The notes under the pieces were generated by a model. The model was not told the DNA's origin. It did not search any database and saw only the letters and a program-made list of their open reading frames with translations. From a virus: 59,134 nucleotides of DNA. A program made the position numbers and the translations under genes. The number at the start of each line of letters is the position of its first letter. Position 1 is the first letter of the stretch. The DNA lies in IMG/VR virus record IMGVR_UViG_3300035698_007197, positions 1 through 59,134 of that record, one strand, 5' to 3'. Positions 38,354-46,370 of this stretch are shown here, one piece after another.

Positions 38354-38784
38354 TGAGTAATCGTGAAAGACATAAGGTAGCAGCTGAGGCTAAGACTTGG
38401 CTGGGAACCCCCTACCATCACCATGGTCGGTTGAAGGGTATCGGAGTAGACTGCGCGATGCTCCCCGCAGAGGTATATCACTCCTGTGGACTCATCCCCC
38501 GGATCGAGGTAGACCACTACCCCATCGATTGGCATCTTCATCGGGATGAGGAGCGATACCTCGCGACGGTCTTAGACCACTCTCAGGAGACCGACCAATT
38601 GGACATCGGTAACTTTATTCTGTATAAGTGGGGACGCTGCTTTGCCCATGGCGCAATCATCATTAAGTGGCCCATCATTATCCATGCCTGGAATGGCACA
38701 GGAGTTCTCCTAGCGGACGGTACGAAGGGCCGCCTGGAGGGTAGAGAATTCAAGGCCTATACCCTTTGGGGAGATAACTCATGA
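38353..38784 (+). CDS. NlpC/P60 tail peptidase
   Basis: The protein has 143 aa. W-L-G-T-P-Y-x-x-x-G-R then G-V-D-C-A supplies the catalytic Cys (near residue 37); H-G-A-I-I and later I-I-H-A-W contain the candidate His. This is the GTA gp14-type cell-wall peptidase of the tail tip, acting on peptide cross-links of peptidoglycan. It overlaps the hub gene by four bases. Confidence 0.9.
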   Translation: MSNRERHKVAAEAKTWLGTPYHHHGRLKGIGVDCAMLPAEVYHSCGLIPRIEVDHYPIDWHLHRDEERYLATVLDHSQETDQLDIGNFILYKWGRCFAHGAIIIKWPIIIHAWNGTGVLLADGTKGRLEGREFKAYTLWGDNS

Positions 38785-40880
38785 GCTTCTTTTTCCCCAA
38801 AACCCCTAATAATACGAAGCCCCAGTATACGGGACTACAAGTTCAGACGTCAACCAACAGTATGCCTATCCCCATCTTGTTGGGGACTACCTCTCTGGCG
38901 CCCAATATCTTCTGGTATGATAACTTCACCACAGTTACTACCAAGGAAAAGCAAGGGGGTAAAGGCGGTGGCTCTGTAACCACTACCAATTATAGCTATA
39001 CCGCGGACGTGATGATGGGGGTCTGTGAAGGACCTATCTTCAGCATCCCTCGATCTTGGGCGGATAAGGAAGAGACGACCCCAACGGAAGAGGGACTTAC
39101 GGTCTTCACCGGGGAGAACCCACAGGAACCTTGGCCCTATCTGGTCAGTAACTACCCCACTCAGGCTCTCTCCTATAATGGGACAGCTTATGTCGCGGGC
39201 GAGAACTACGCCTTGACCGATGCTGCTGGTATCCGTATCCATAACTTCGAGACGGTTGGCTATCTGGCCGGTACTTTATCGGATATAGGAAACACCGCTG
39301 ACGCTGACGTGGCTCTCTGCATACAAGAGCTTTTGACTAATCCCCAATGGGGGGCTTACTTCCCCGAAGCCTATATCCATGAATTCTATCTCTTGGGGGA
39401 TAGTGGGTCAACTTCCTACCAGTGTTACTGTAAAGCTATGGGTTTCGGTATCTCCCCAGCGATCTCCAGTCAAGAGCCCGCGGCCGACATCATCCAGAGG
39501 TGGCTGGAGTTCACTAACGCGACGGTCGTTTGGTCGGACAACGTGATTAAGTTCATTCCCTTTGCGGAAGAAGACATAACGGGCAACGGCTTTACTTGGG
39601 ACGCGCAGACAGCACCCCTCTACAACCTAACTGACGAGGACTTCGTTTATAGCGAAGGGGAGGACCCAGTCCGAGCTCGTAGGATCGATGTTTCCCGGGC
39701 AGACAATATACTGAAGATCGAGATTAAGGATGCGTCCAACCAGTACTCCGTCCTCCCTGTGGAATGCCGAGACGAGAGCGCGATCCAGCTGTATGGGAAC
39801 CGTCCGGGAAGCACCATCCAGGCCAATGAGATAACAAATATAGACATTGCTTCGCTTGCAGGCCAGCTGATCCTTCAGCGTAAGCTATATATCCGTAACG
39901 AGTATGAGTTTACCCTGAGTTGGGAGTATTGTTTGCTCGAGCCCATGGACGTGGTTACTATTACGGATGCGGCTTTAGGGCTATCTCAGTATTCGGTGAG
40001 GATCATTGATCTAGAAGAAGATGATGAGGGCAACTTGCTCTTCACCGCAGAAGACCTGGTAACCGGGCTTGGGCAGCCCACGGTCTTCCCCAAGCAACAG
40101 GTGACCAACAACCCCATCAACTTCGGTACTCCCGCACCTAACGTCAATACCCCGATGATCTTTGAAGCAACTCCTGAGTTGACCGGCGGTGATGCGGAAA
40201 TCTGGGTAGCAGCTTCAGGGAACGGCTCCAACTGGGGAGGAGCTCAGGTTTGGGTATCCACCGATAATACCACCTATGCCCAATGGGGAACACTTAGTCA
40301 GCCCGCCACCCAAGGCGAGCTATCCGCTGGGCTTCCTGACTACGGAGGAACTAACCCCGACAACACAAACACCGCCCCTGTGGACTTGTCTGAGTCCGGG
40401 GGAACTATGCTTAGCGCGAGTTCGGCGGATGCACAAGCCGGTGTTACTATGGGTCTCGTGAATGACGAGGTGTTCTCCTATAAGACCGCTAACCTTACAG
40501 CGGCCAATGAGTATGACCTCACCGAGCTGTATAGAGGGCAGTTCGGGACAGAGCCTGCTGCTCATTCTACGAGTGACAGATACTGTAGATTGGACGACGC
40601 GGTTGAGAGGATAGTCTTGCCTAATGCTTATATAGGCCAGCTGCTCTATATCAAGTTCGTCTCCTTTAACGAGTTCGGGCTAGGGCTACAGGATATATCC
40701 ACTCTAACTCCCTACAACTTCACCCCTCAGGGAACGGTCGCCGGTGATGACATACTGACGAAACTCCGGACCGGCATCCCTGTGGATCTCGGCACTGTCT
40801 CCACAGGCACTGCTACAACCGTAAGTCTCGGCTCACCCCCCGTTACCGGTGCGCCGATCACTCTAGGAGGAACAAGCTAA
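38781..40880 (+). CDS. Tail hub / host specificity protein (GTA gp15-like)
   Basis: The protein has 699 aa. The N-terminus (Y-T-G-L-Q-V-Q-T-S-T-N-S-M-P-I-P-I-L-L-G) and the region around W-D-A-Q-T-A-P-L-Y are typical of the large hub protein that closes the GTA-type tail tip. Residues 340-430 (L-V-L-Q-R-K-L-Y-I-R-N-E-Y-E-F-T-L) form the conserved middle. The rest contains beta repeats that could reach the receptor. It is placed after DUF2460, DUF2163 and NlpC/P60. Confidence 0.85.
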   Translation: MSFFFPKTPNNTKPQYTGLQVQTSTNSMPIPILLGTTSLAPNIFWYDNFTTVTTKEKQGGKGGGSVTTTNYSYTADVMMGVCEGPIFSIPRSWADKEETTPTEEGLTVFTGENPQEPWPYLVSNYPTQALSYNGTAYVAGENYALTDAAGIRIHNFETVGYLAGTLSDIGNTADADVALCIQELLTNPQWGAYFPEAYIHEFYLLGDSGSTSYQCYCKAMGFGISPAISSQEPAADIIQRWLEFTNATVVWSDNVIKFIPFAEEDITGNGFTWDAQTAPLYNLTDEDFVYSEGEDPVRARRIDVSRADNILKIEIKDASNQYSVLPVECRDESAIQLYGNRPGSTIQANEITNIDIASLAGQLILQRKLYIRNEYEFTLSWEYCLLEPMDVVTITDAALGLSQYSVRIIDLEEDDEGNLLFTAEDLVTGLGQPTVFPKQQVTNNPINFGTPAPNVNTPMIFEATPELTGGDAEIWVAASGNGSNWGGAQVWVSTDNTTYAQWGTLSQPATQGELSAGLPDYGGTNPDNTNTAPVDLSESGGTMLSASSADAQAGVTMGLVNDEVFSYKTANLTAANEYDLTELYRGQFGTEPAAHSTSDRYCRLDDAVERIVLPNAYIGQLLYIKFVSFNEFGLGLQDISTLTPYNFTPQGTVAGDDILTKLRTGIPVDLGTVSTGTATTVSLGSPPVTGAPITLGGTS

Positions 40881-41356
40881 TGGGTACTCGACTTCAACTG
40901 CTCAAGGATACTGACACCAACCTTGATGCCTACACGCCTGCCGCCGGTGAGGTGGTCGTATCAACCGATGATGCTCGACCTCGCTCGGGGGACGGGGCCG
41001 AGGTCGGGGGATTTCCCCTAGCCTTTCAAAGTGAGGTGGCGCTAGGGGATTGGGTCTCACCCACCCTCTTGCTTAGCTGGATAGGATTAGGCGGGGGGTA
41101 TCAAGATCCTCGCTATCGAATTGATGGTCGAGGGATGGTGACTATCGATGGCGCGATGCAGCGAGCGGGATCCTCACTCGATGGGGTTATCTGGACGCTG
41201 CCTGCGGGGTATCGACCCGCTGCCCGTCAATACTTCGCCTGCTACTCAGCGGGTGGACTTTTCCGGGTGGACGTCTATGCTAACGGCGATGTCGAAACGT
41301 CGGCAGCTAACTACTTCGGAAGCAGTTTCGGCGGCATTCAATTCTATATAGATTAA
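40880..41356 (+). CDS. Putative tail fibre tip protein
   Basis: The protein has 158 aa. The N-terminus (T-D-T-N-L-D-A-Y-T-P-A-A-G-E-V-V-V-S-T-D) resembles the opening of phage fibre tips with a short repeated G-D-G motif. The second half is beta-rich (G-R-G-M-V-T-I-D-G-A-M-Q-R, F-R-V-D-V-Y-A-N-G-D-V). It overlaps the hub stop (TAATG) and is likely the receptor-binding tip. Confidence 0.7.
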   Translation: MGTRLQLLKDTDTNLDAYTPAAGEVVVSTDDARPRSGDGAEVGGFPLAFQSEVALGDWVSPTLLLSWIGLGGGYQDPRYRIDGRGMVTIDGAMQRAGSSLDGVIWTLPAGYRPAARQYFACYSAGGLFRVDVYANGDVETSAANYFGSSFGGIQFYID

Positions 41357-41367
41357 GGAGAAAGACT

Positions 41368-42123
41368 ATGATGTTAACTTGGCTTGCAGACGTACTTAGG
41401 AACGCGGGACTTAACGTGGTGGAGGAGGCCGGTTGGAAGACTGCTGGTCGAGGCCCTATGGGAACTCCCCAAGGCGTCTTGCTTCATCACACCGCAGGTC
41501 CTCGAGATGGGAACTCCCCCAGCTTGCGTATCGTGCGGGAGGGCAGAGCAGACCTTCCGGGACCTCTCTCTCACTTATTTCTTTCGAGGGATGGAACCTA
41601 TCATGTCGTAGGCGCTGGTCGCACTAACCATGCAGGGCGAGGGTCTTGGCAAGGAGCAACGGGTAACTCCCACTTCATTGGGATCGAGGCTGAGAATATG
41701 GGGACTGGTAAGGACCCCTGGCCTTCTGTCCAGATGGATGCTTATGAGCGGGGCGTTGCTGCTCTCTTGACCCATCTAGGCCTTGATGATGTTATGGCTG
41801 CAGGTCATAAGGAGTATGCTACTCCCCGAGGTCGTAAGATCGACCCGTCCTTCGATATGGTGGAATTCCGTGAGAATATCGAAGCCCTTATGGTTGCCGG
41901 TGGTCCTCGTCGCCGAGTAACCGCCGTGGATCCCGTTCGCTCGATGCTTCGCAAAGGTGATCGGGGAGAGTCTGTTAAACTGCTTCAATCAACTCTCGGT
42001 ATTCCTGCCGATGGTCAGTTTGGGCCGCAGACTCAACTCGCCGTCCGTGACTTCCAGTCAAGGCATGGACTTACTGTTGATGGGATCGTCGGTCCGGCGA
42101 CCTGGAAGAAACTAGGAGTATAG
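41368..42123 (+). CDS. Endolysin: N-acetylmuramoyl-L-alanine amidase with peptidoglycan-binding domain
   Basis: The protein has 251 aa with SD AAGGAG. Residues 25-165 are an Amidase_2 domain: L-L-H-H-T-A-G (zinc His), H-A-G-R-G-S, and a third His in A-A-G-H-K-E-Y. Residues 185-250 are a PG_binding_1 domain (L-R-K-G-D-R-G-E-S-V-K-L-L-Q-S-T-L-G, F-G-P-Q-T, V-G-P-A-T-W). It cleaves the amide linking peptide to glycan. There is no signal peptide, so a holin is needed. Confidence 0.92.
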   Translation: MMLTWLADVLRNAGLNVVEEAGWKTAGRGPMGTPQGVLLHHTAGPRDGNSPSLRIVREGRADLPGPLSHLFLSRDGTYHVVGAGRTNHAGRGSWQGATGNSHFIGIEAENMGTGKDPWPSVQMDAYERGVAALLTHLGLDDVMAAGHKEYATPRGRKIDPSFDMVEFRENIEALMVAGGPRRRVTAVDPVRSMLRKGDRGESVKLLQSTLGIPADGQFGPQTQLAVRDFQSRHGLTVDGIVGPATWKKLGV

Positions 42124-42125
42124 CT

Positions 42126-42437
42126 ATGAATTGGATACAAAGGTTCAAAGACAAGTTCCTCGATGATTGCCGCCACTGGTATAAGCTTTGGTCATCTTGG
42201 TTGGCGATCCTGTGGGGAGTTATCGTTACCATCTTCTGGAATGACCCGACAATGCTTGGCCAGTTGGTAAATGTCTTACCCCAAGAGGCTAGGACCTTGT
42301 TGTCCCCTCTCGTTCTGGGGCTGGTCGCGGCATTGCCGATCATTGTCCGATTGCTGAAACAGCAGAAGCTGATGGATGCGATCAAGTCTGACGGTCTCGA
42401 GCTCGACGAGGAGCCCCGAGATAAAGAGGTCCGGTAG
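42126..42437 (+). CDS. Putative holin
   Basis: The protein has 103 aa and starts two bases after the endolysin stop. Two hydrophobic segments (residues about 26-42 and 58-76) and charged ends (R-F-K-D-K-F at the start, D-E-E-P-R-D-K at the end) fit a class II holin. Placement next to the endolysin supports this. Its 3' end overlaps the convergent J-domain gene by 56 bases. Confidence 0.75.
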   Translation: MNWIQRFKDKFLDDCRHWYKLWSSWLAILWGVIVTIFWNDPTMLGQLVNVLPQEARTLLSPLVLGLVAALPIIVRLLKQQKLMDAIKSDGLELDEEPRDKEVR

Positions 42438-43044
42438 CACGGGCAGTGGGTCCTCGGCTTTGTCCTTCCGGTCGAGGGCCCACTTCAAACTCATAGTCCC
42501 CCATTCGCTTCTCTGCCTCCCTTGAGATATCCAGTGCATTCTCCTGAGCACGGATCTGGAACTCAAGGCTTTCCACCTGACCATCGAGATACTCGAGGAT
42601 GACGTTCTTCCCATCCCCCTTTTTCTTGACTCTCTTTCTTACCATCAGGGTTTTATAGAGTTGCTCATTAAGACTCTTGATATTGGCCTTTACTTGCCGA
42701 CGACCCGTCTTAAGCATCTTGGCCATGACCACAGGGAAGTTCACGTTACTAACGTCCTCTCCTCCATTCATCACTGAGCTGAATAGCTGAATGATCGTCC
42801 GCTCGATCTCCGCCTCTGTGGTCTTGTAGGCATCGTTAGCACTACCCGTCTCATCATATCGCTTCCGACGTTCCGGGTCTTTCAAGATGCCATAAGCGTC
42901 TTGGACTTCCTGAAGCTTACGAGACGCCTCGGGGTCTTCTTTGTTCTTGTCGGGATGGTAGTCCTTTGACAAGCTCCGGTAGGCTGACTTGATGTCAGAT
43001 ATCGAAGCATCGGGTTCTACCCCGAGGATCTCGTAGGGGTTCAT
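42382..43044 (-). CDS. J-domain (DnaJ-like) protein
   Basis: The protein has 220 aa. Residues 1-65 are a J-domain: N-P-Y-E-I-L-G-V, D-I-K-S-A-Y-R, and the essential H-P-D-K, then G-I-L-K-D-P-E-R-R. The J-domain stimulates Hsp70 ATPase. No Gly/Phe or zinc regions follow; instead there is a helical domain (residues 90-180) and a Pro/Arg-rich tail. A phage J-protein may recruit host DnaK for replication or assembly. It lies last in the minus-strand unit with the spanins. Confidence 0.85.
   Translation of the reverse strand: MNPYEILGVEPDASISDIKSAYRSLSKDYHPDKNKEDPEASRKLQEVQDAYGILKDPERRKRYDETGSANDAYKTTEAEIERTIIQLFSSVMNGGEDVSNVNFPVVMAKMLKTGRRQVKANIKSLNEQLYKTLMVRKRVKKKGDGKNVILEYLDGQVESLEFQIRAQENALDISREAEKRMGDYEFEVGPRPEGQSRGPTARATGPLYLGAPRRARDRQT
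42445..42485. terminator. Long hairpin between convergent operons
   Basis: AGTGGGTCCTCG (42445-42456) pairs with CGAGGGCCCACT (42473-42484), 12 bp with one G-T pair, directly after the holin stop. It lies inside the end of the J-domain gene. No U-tract on either strand; a role in stopping late read-through is likely but unproven. Confidence 0.5.
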
Positions 43045-43415
43045 CTTCCTTCTTCCTCCGCCGCGAGCCGAGCCTGTTCAGCATTAAAGGCTTGGACTCT
43101 GGTTCGGGTGTCATCGATAGACTGCCAAGTAGCAGCAAGCTTTGACCGACAGTCATCGCCTACCTCAAAGGCATCGGCAATCAGCTGTGAGATCTCCCCA
43201 CTGCTCCTAACCTCTCGACGTTCTAGTCGAGCCATACAGTCACGGAGTGCTGGGTCGGGTTCCGCGAACACCATCTGGGTTCGGGTCACCACCCGTGTCT
43301 CCGGTTCCGGCCGGTTCTGCATCGTCCCACAGGCGGCCAAGAGTGTCATTGATGATAGGAGCAATAGGCTCCTCAGGCTGGGAAGCCGGGGTGTCCGGCG
43401 CGGAGTTGATTGCAT
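43041..43415 (-). CDS. Outer-membrane spanin subunit (Rz1-like lipoprotein)
   Basis: The protein has 124 aa. Residues 15-29 (L-R-S-L-L-L-L-S-S-M-T-L-L-A-A-C) are a lipoprotein signal with lipobox L-A-A-C. The mature part is charged helix. The start lies inside the inner spanin gene in another frame (176-base overlap), the classic embedded or overlapping arrangement of spanin pairs. It is longer than lambda Rz1. It overlaps the J-domain start by four bases. Confidence 0.8.
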   Translation of the reverse strand: MQSTPRRTPRLPSLRSLLLLSSMTLLAACGTMQNRPEPETRVVTRTQMVFAEPDPALRDCMARLERREVRSSGEISQLIADAFEVGDDCRSKLAATWQSIDDTRTRVQAFNAEQARLAAEEEGR

Positions 43416-43743
43416 TTCTTATCTCCCTATAAGTTTGGGTGCGTTCGCGGGCGGCAGCTCGTTCCGCGGCGGCGATCTCTTGGTTGTTGTCATCAATATC
43501 ATCTTTCAGTTCCGCGGCTTCACGGTTCTGTCGGTTGAGATCGATGGCTGCGTCTCTCTGACCTTCGACCCGAGTAACCTTTGTTCCCAGTTGCTCGTTC
43601 TCCGTCTCGAGGTCTTCGATATGTTGGAAGTGATCCCGGACCGTATCGAAGGCCAGATAGATCACCACTGCGGCCCCGACGCCCATCAGCAGTTTTAAGA
43701 TGCTAACGTCGAAACCGAATAGCTTGAACAGTACTTTACCCAT
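43240..43743 (-). CDS. Inner-membrane spanin subunit (Rz-like)
   Basis: The protein has 167 aa. Residues 15-34 (I-L-K-L-L-M-G-V-G-A-A-V-V-I-Y-L-A-F) anchor it in the inner membrane. Residues 38-115 are a coiled coil (D-L-E-T-E-N-E-Q-L, A-A-E-L-K-D-D-I-D). It partners the overlapping lipoprotein to fuse inner and outer membranes at lysis. The gene starts two bases after the upstream stop. Spanins being on the opposite strand to endolysin and holin is unusual. Confidence 0.85.
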   Translation of the reverse strand: MGKVLFKLFGFDVSILKLLMGVGAAVVIYLAFDTVRDHFQHIEDLETENEQLGTKVTRVEGQRDAAIDLNRQNREAAELKDDIDDNNQEIAAAERAAARERTQTYREIRNAINSAPDTPASQPEEPIAPIINDTLGRLWDDAEPAGTGDTGGDPNPDGVRGTRPSTP

Positions 43744-43745
43744 GG

Positions 43746-44141
43746 TTATTCCTCCTCTATGCTTTGGCTATAGACTTCCTTCACCCAGTCGACCAGAACG
43801 TCATCCGCACGGTAGCCAGCGCCCCATACAGTTATGATCTTTCCTGAGCAACCTACCCGCTTCAGCCAACCACGAAGCCGATTGATATGAACTGTGAAGA
43901 TCTTGGGTTCAGGGCCACCATCGGACCTATCCCCATATATCATTGAGTGGAAGGCGGACTTGGCAACAACCCCGGGTGACCGCTTGATAAGGACTACCAA
44001 CATAAAGGCCATCCTGTGGGTAATACCCCTGCCCCTCGACATTATGGCACCCAGCTCTTTGCTGCTGCCCATCAGTGCGTCGAGTTGCTGCCTTAGCAAT
44101 TCGATCTCTTCCTCAAGTTCTTGTTCTCTTTCGTTTTGCAT
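43746..44141 (-). CDS. CtrA/OmpR-type winged-helix regulator without receiver domain
   Basis: The protein has 131 aa. Residues 1-30 are a Glu/Gln coiled coil. Residues 35-125 match the OmpR/PhoB C-terminal effector domain: F-H-S-M-I-Y-G-D, P-K-I-F-T-V-H-I-N-R-L-R-G-W-L, then I-I-T-V-W-G-A-G-Y-R-A. The wording is closest to the DNA-binding half of CtrA, the alphaproteobacterial cell-cycle regulator (K-I-I-D-V-F-I, T-V-W-G-R-G-Y). The phosphorylated receiver domain is missing, so it may be always active. It is first in the unit with spanins and DnaJ, after promoter 44172-44200. Confidence 0.75.
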   Translation of the reverse strand: MQNEREQELEEEIELLRQQLDALMGSSKELGAIMSRGRGITHRMAFMLVVLIKRSPGVVAKSAFHSMIYGDRSDGGPEPKIFTVHINRLRGWLKRVGCSGKIITVWGAGYRADDVLVDWVKEVYSQSIEEE

Positions 44142-44171
44142 CTTCTGGTCCCGCCAACATCATTGACTGCC

Positions 44172-44200
44172 ATCATACTTTCTATTTACCTTTTGGTCAA
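44172..44200 (-). promoter_or_regulatory. Minus-strand promoter for regulator-spanin-DnaJ unit
   Basis: On the minus strand TTGACC (44200-44195), 17-bp spacer, TATGAT (44177-44172). The leader to ATG 44141 is about 25 nt and has only a weak SD. Confidence 0.75.
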
Positions 44201-44213
44201 CGGGTTCCTCTAC

Positions 44214-44314
44214 TCGCGATTATGCGCGACATATGACAGTTCTGGGGTGTGCCTGGTTGACGCAGGACGCGCTCAGGCGGCGTTCGCTAGGTATCGCGTG
44301 TCATCATGCGCGAT
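44214..44314. repeat. Two CGCGA palindromes in the 273-bp intergenic region
   Basis: TCGCG (44214-44218)/CGCGA (44225-44229) and ATCGCG (44293-44298)/CGCGAT (44309-44314). They lie upstream of the minus-strand promoter 44172-44200 in the gap 44142-44414. The rest of the gap shows the terminator at 44357-44390 and no gene. Confidence 0.5.
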
Positions 44315-44356
44315 CAATCGGCGAAATCCCCTAAGGCAGCGTATCGATCTGCCACT

Positions 44357-44390
44357 AAAAGCCCCCGATGAGTGAACACCGGGGGCCTTT
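44357..44390. terminator. Bidirectional terminator
   Basis: GCCCCCG (44361-44367) and CGGGGGC (44380-44386), 12-base loop. On the minus strand it is followed by TTTTAG, ending the SNF2 / 44415 unit; on the + strand by CTTTCG. Confidence 0.8.
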
Positions 44391-44414
44391 CGAGTATGAG
44401 AGTCGGCGACGGGT

Positions 44415-44765
44415 TTATTCGTCGTCTTCGTCTTCTTCATCCTCGTCGTCTTCGTCCTTGGCCTTCTTCGACTTCTTGGACTTCTTGTCCTTCTTCGAAG
44501 ACTTCTTGGACTTCTTCGGTGCTTCGTCCTCGTCTTCATCCTCGTCATCCGAGTCGGAACGGATCTGGTCGATGACCTCGTTCAGTTCCTTCTTGGTGTT
44601 CCAGCCGTAAGACTTGCCAGCCTTCTCGATGCCGTTGTTACGCAGCTGGACGCGGACGGATGCAGGCTTGATGCCCAGTGCATCGGCCAGGTCCTGGACA
44701 CCATACTTGAATTCTGCTGCTTCGGTCTTCTCGACCTTCTCGGCTTTATCTTTCTTCTTACCCAT
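44415..44765 (-). CDS. Small mini-HTH protein with Lys/Asp/Glu-rich tail
   Basis: The protein has 116 aa with SD GAAAGGA. Residues 19-70 (G-V-Q-D-L-A-D-A-L-G-I-K-P-A-S-V-R-V-Q-L-R) form the same mini-HTH unit seen at the ends of the proteins at 1135-1707 and 58434-59132. Residues 72-116 alternate acidic and lysine runs, like the DUF669 protein at 46831. Possibly a nucleoid- or ssDNA-associated protein; function unknown. Confidence 0.75.
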   Translation of the reverse strand: MGKKKDKAEKVEKTEAAEFKYGVQDLADALGIKPASVRVQLRNNGIEKAGKSYGWNTKKELNEVIDQIRSDSDDEDEDEDEAPKKSKKSSKKDKKSKKSKKAKDEDDEDEEDEDDE

Positions 44766-44777
44766 CGAAATATCCTT

Positions 44778-46370
44778 TCATGTTGATGGTCGCTTATGCA
44801 ATCGATCATAGAAAGTTTCGGTGATCGACTTTTTCTGTTCTACACTGAAGCAGATGTCGGTGTCAATAGTTAAATCTGCCATCAGTAGAAAAAAATCTGC
44901 CGCCTCAGTTTGGAACATGAAGTCCCCCCGGCTCATCATTTGATCGTAGTCAATGAAGGAGTGCCCCATTGAATACACGAAGAACTTACGCGCTAGATAT
45001 AAATCGACGCCGACCCCACCGGTGCGCTGTTGGCAGACCATGGCATCGAACTCACCTCGCTGGAAAGCCAGTAACATATTGGTCCGCTTCTTCTCGCGCT
45101 TGGTATCCTTGACCTTACCCCACAGTTTGGCAACTCGACCATACCCCATCCGCTCGATCAGTCCTGCAATCATATGGACTTCCCAGACGTACTTGCAGAA
45201 GACCACGAATGGCTCATCCTTCTTGACGTATTTCTTGATGGCGCGACGGAGCAACCTACGCTTGCTGGTGCCTATCATATGCACCTCACCGTCTTCGTCC
45301 TTGATGTAGCCGCCTGTCATCTGTTGCAGCTTACCGATGTTGGTTATCTTCAGGGGAGTCTTTATCGTCTCGCCGCCTATCTTTACAAGCATGGTCTTCT
45401 CGAGCTTCCGATACTTCTTGTTCTCGTAAGGATCAAGCTTGAACTTAAGCTTCTTGATCTTCGCCCGCTCAATACCGGCTTCCTCCTTGGTGATGCGACC
45501 GGTATGCGGGGAAATGAGATCCGCTAGTTCTTGGATCTTGTCTTCTCGTATTGGAGCCTTTCGCTTGGCGATCTGATAGGCGAGCATCATCTTCTTGCGT
45601 TGGATAACGCCCATCTTCTTGGTAAGGTCAATCGTGGGCTCCTCGAGGAACTCAGCCTCGAAGTCCTTCCAGTTATCCCCGAGCACTGTGGGATCCACGA
45701 ACCGCATGATTGCCCACAGGTCCCGAGGGTTGGCATCGATGGGAGTTCCCGTCAGTGCTAGTCGTCGAGCGCCGCTTGCACTGAGCAATCCTGCGTCCCT
45801 GGAGGACCTTGAGGCTCGGTTCTTCAGTCGTTGCGCCTCATCATACACGATGCGATCCCAGTGAAGCCTACGTAGCTTCTTGAGGAGCGGGGTTACTGCC
45901 TCGTAGTTAAGGAGAAGGATCCTATGCTTGGGAGGTTCATTGAAAGCCTGAGTCCGAGATAGGTCATAGGACCTTTGGTCATAGTAGCTATCGAAGTCAA
46001 GGTGCACCGAGTACCAGGAAAGCTTCTCGTTTAGGAACTTTACCCAGGTGCTGCTTAAATTGGTCAACGGCCCAACGAGTAGAACGTCGTGGGTTACTTT
46101 TCTTTCCGCCTCTAACACGGCGCCCGTAACCCAGGTCTTCCCCGTGCGTTGCTCGTAGTACGCGGCAAATCCAGCGATAGAGCTTATCTCCCTGCCTCCT
46201 CTTCGCTGATGGTTCTGTAGCAGCCTTAACCAAGGCGATTGCTTGGCTAGGGCTCTCCACGATACACGCAACGGAACCCACGGCTCGCCACTCGAGAAGC
46301 GTTTCAAGTTGTAGCGGCGAGGGCTTGCCTTCCCGCGGGACTTTGACTTCGAACTTGAACGAGACGCCAT
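44778..46370 (-). CDS. SNF2-family helicase-like ATPase
   Basis: The protein has 530 aa if read from ATG 46370. Motif I R-T-G-K-T, motif II (DEAx box) Y-D-E-A-Q, motif III L-T-G-T-P, and the C-terminal motifs G-G-V-G-V-D-L and D-Q-M-M-S-R are those of SNF2-type superfamily 2 ATPases, which move on double-stranded DNA. The ORF overlaps the VRR-NUC gene by 374 bases. Its first ~55 residues look unlike SNF2 sequence, so the real start may be near 46200-46271 (TTG in frame at 46271), or the two frames are joined by a frameshift. The catalytic core is complete. Confidence 0.8.
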   Translation of the reverse strand: MASRSSSKSKSRGKASPRRYNLKRFSSGEPWVPLRVSWRALAKQSPWLRLLQNHQRRGGREISSIAGFAAYYEQRTGKTWVTGAVLEAERKVTHDVLLVGPLTNLSSTWVKFLNEKLSWYSVHLDFDSYYDQRSYDLSRTQAFNEPPKHRILLLNYEAVTPLLKKLRRLHWDRIVYDEAQRLKNRASRSSRDAGLLSASGARRLALTGTPIDANPRDLWAIMRFVDPTVLGDNWKDFEAEFLEEPTIDLTKKMGVIQRKKMMLAYQIAKRKAPIREDKIQELADLISPHTGRITKEEAGIERAKIKKLKFKLDPYENKKYRKLEKTMLVKIGGETIKTPLKITNIGKLQQMTGGYIKDEDGEVHMIGTSKRRLLRRAIKKYVKKDEPFVVFCKYVWEVHMIAGLIERMGYGRVAKLWGKVKDTKREKKRTNMLLAFQRGEFDAMVCQQRTGGVGVDLYLARKFFVYSMGHSFIDYDQMMSRGDFMFQTEAADFFLLMADLTIDTDICFSVEQKKSITETFYDRLHKRPST

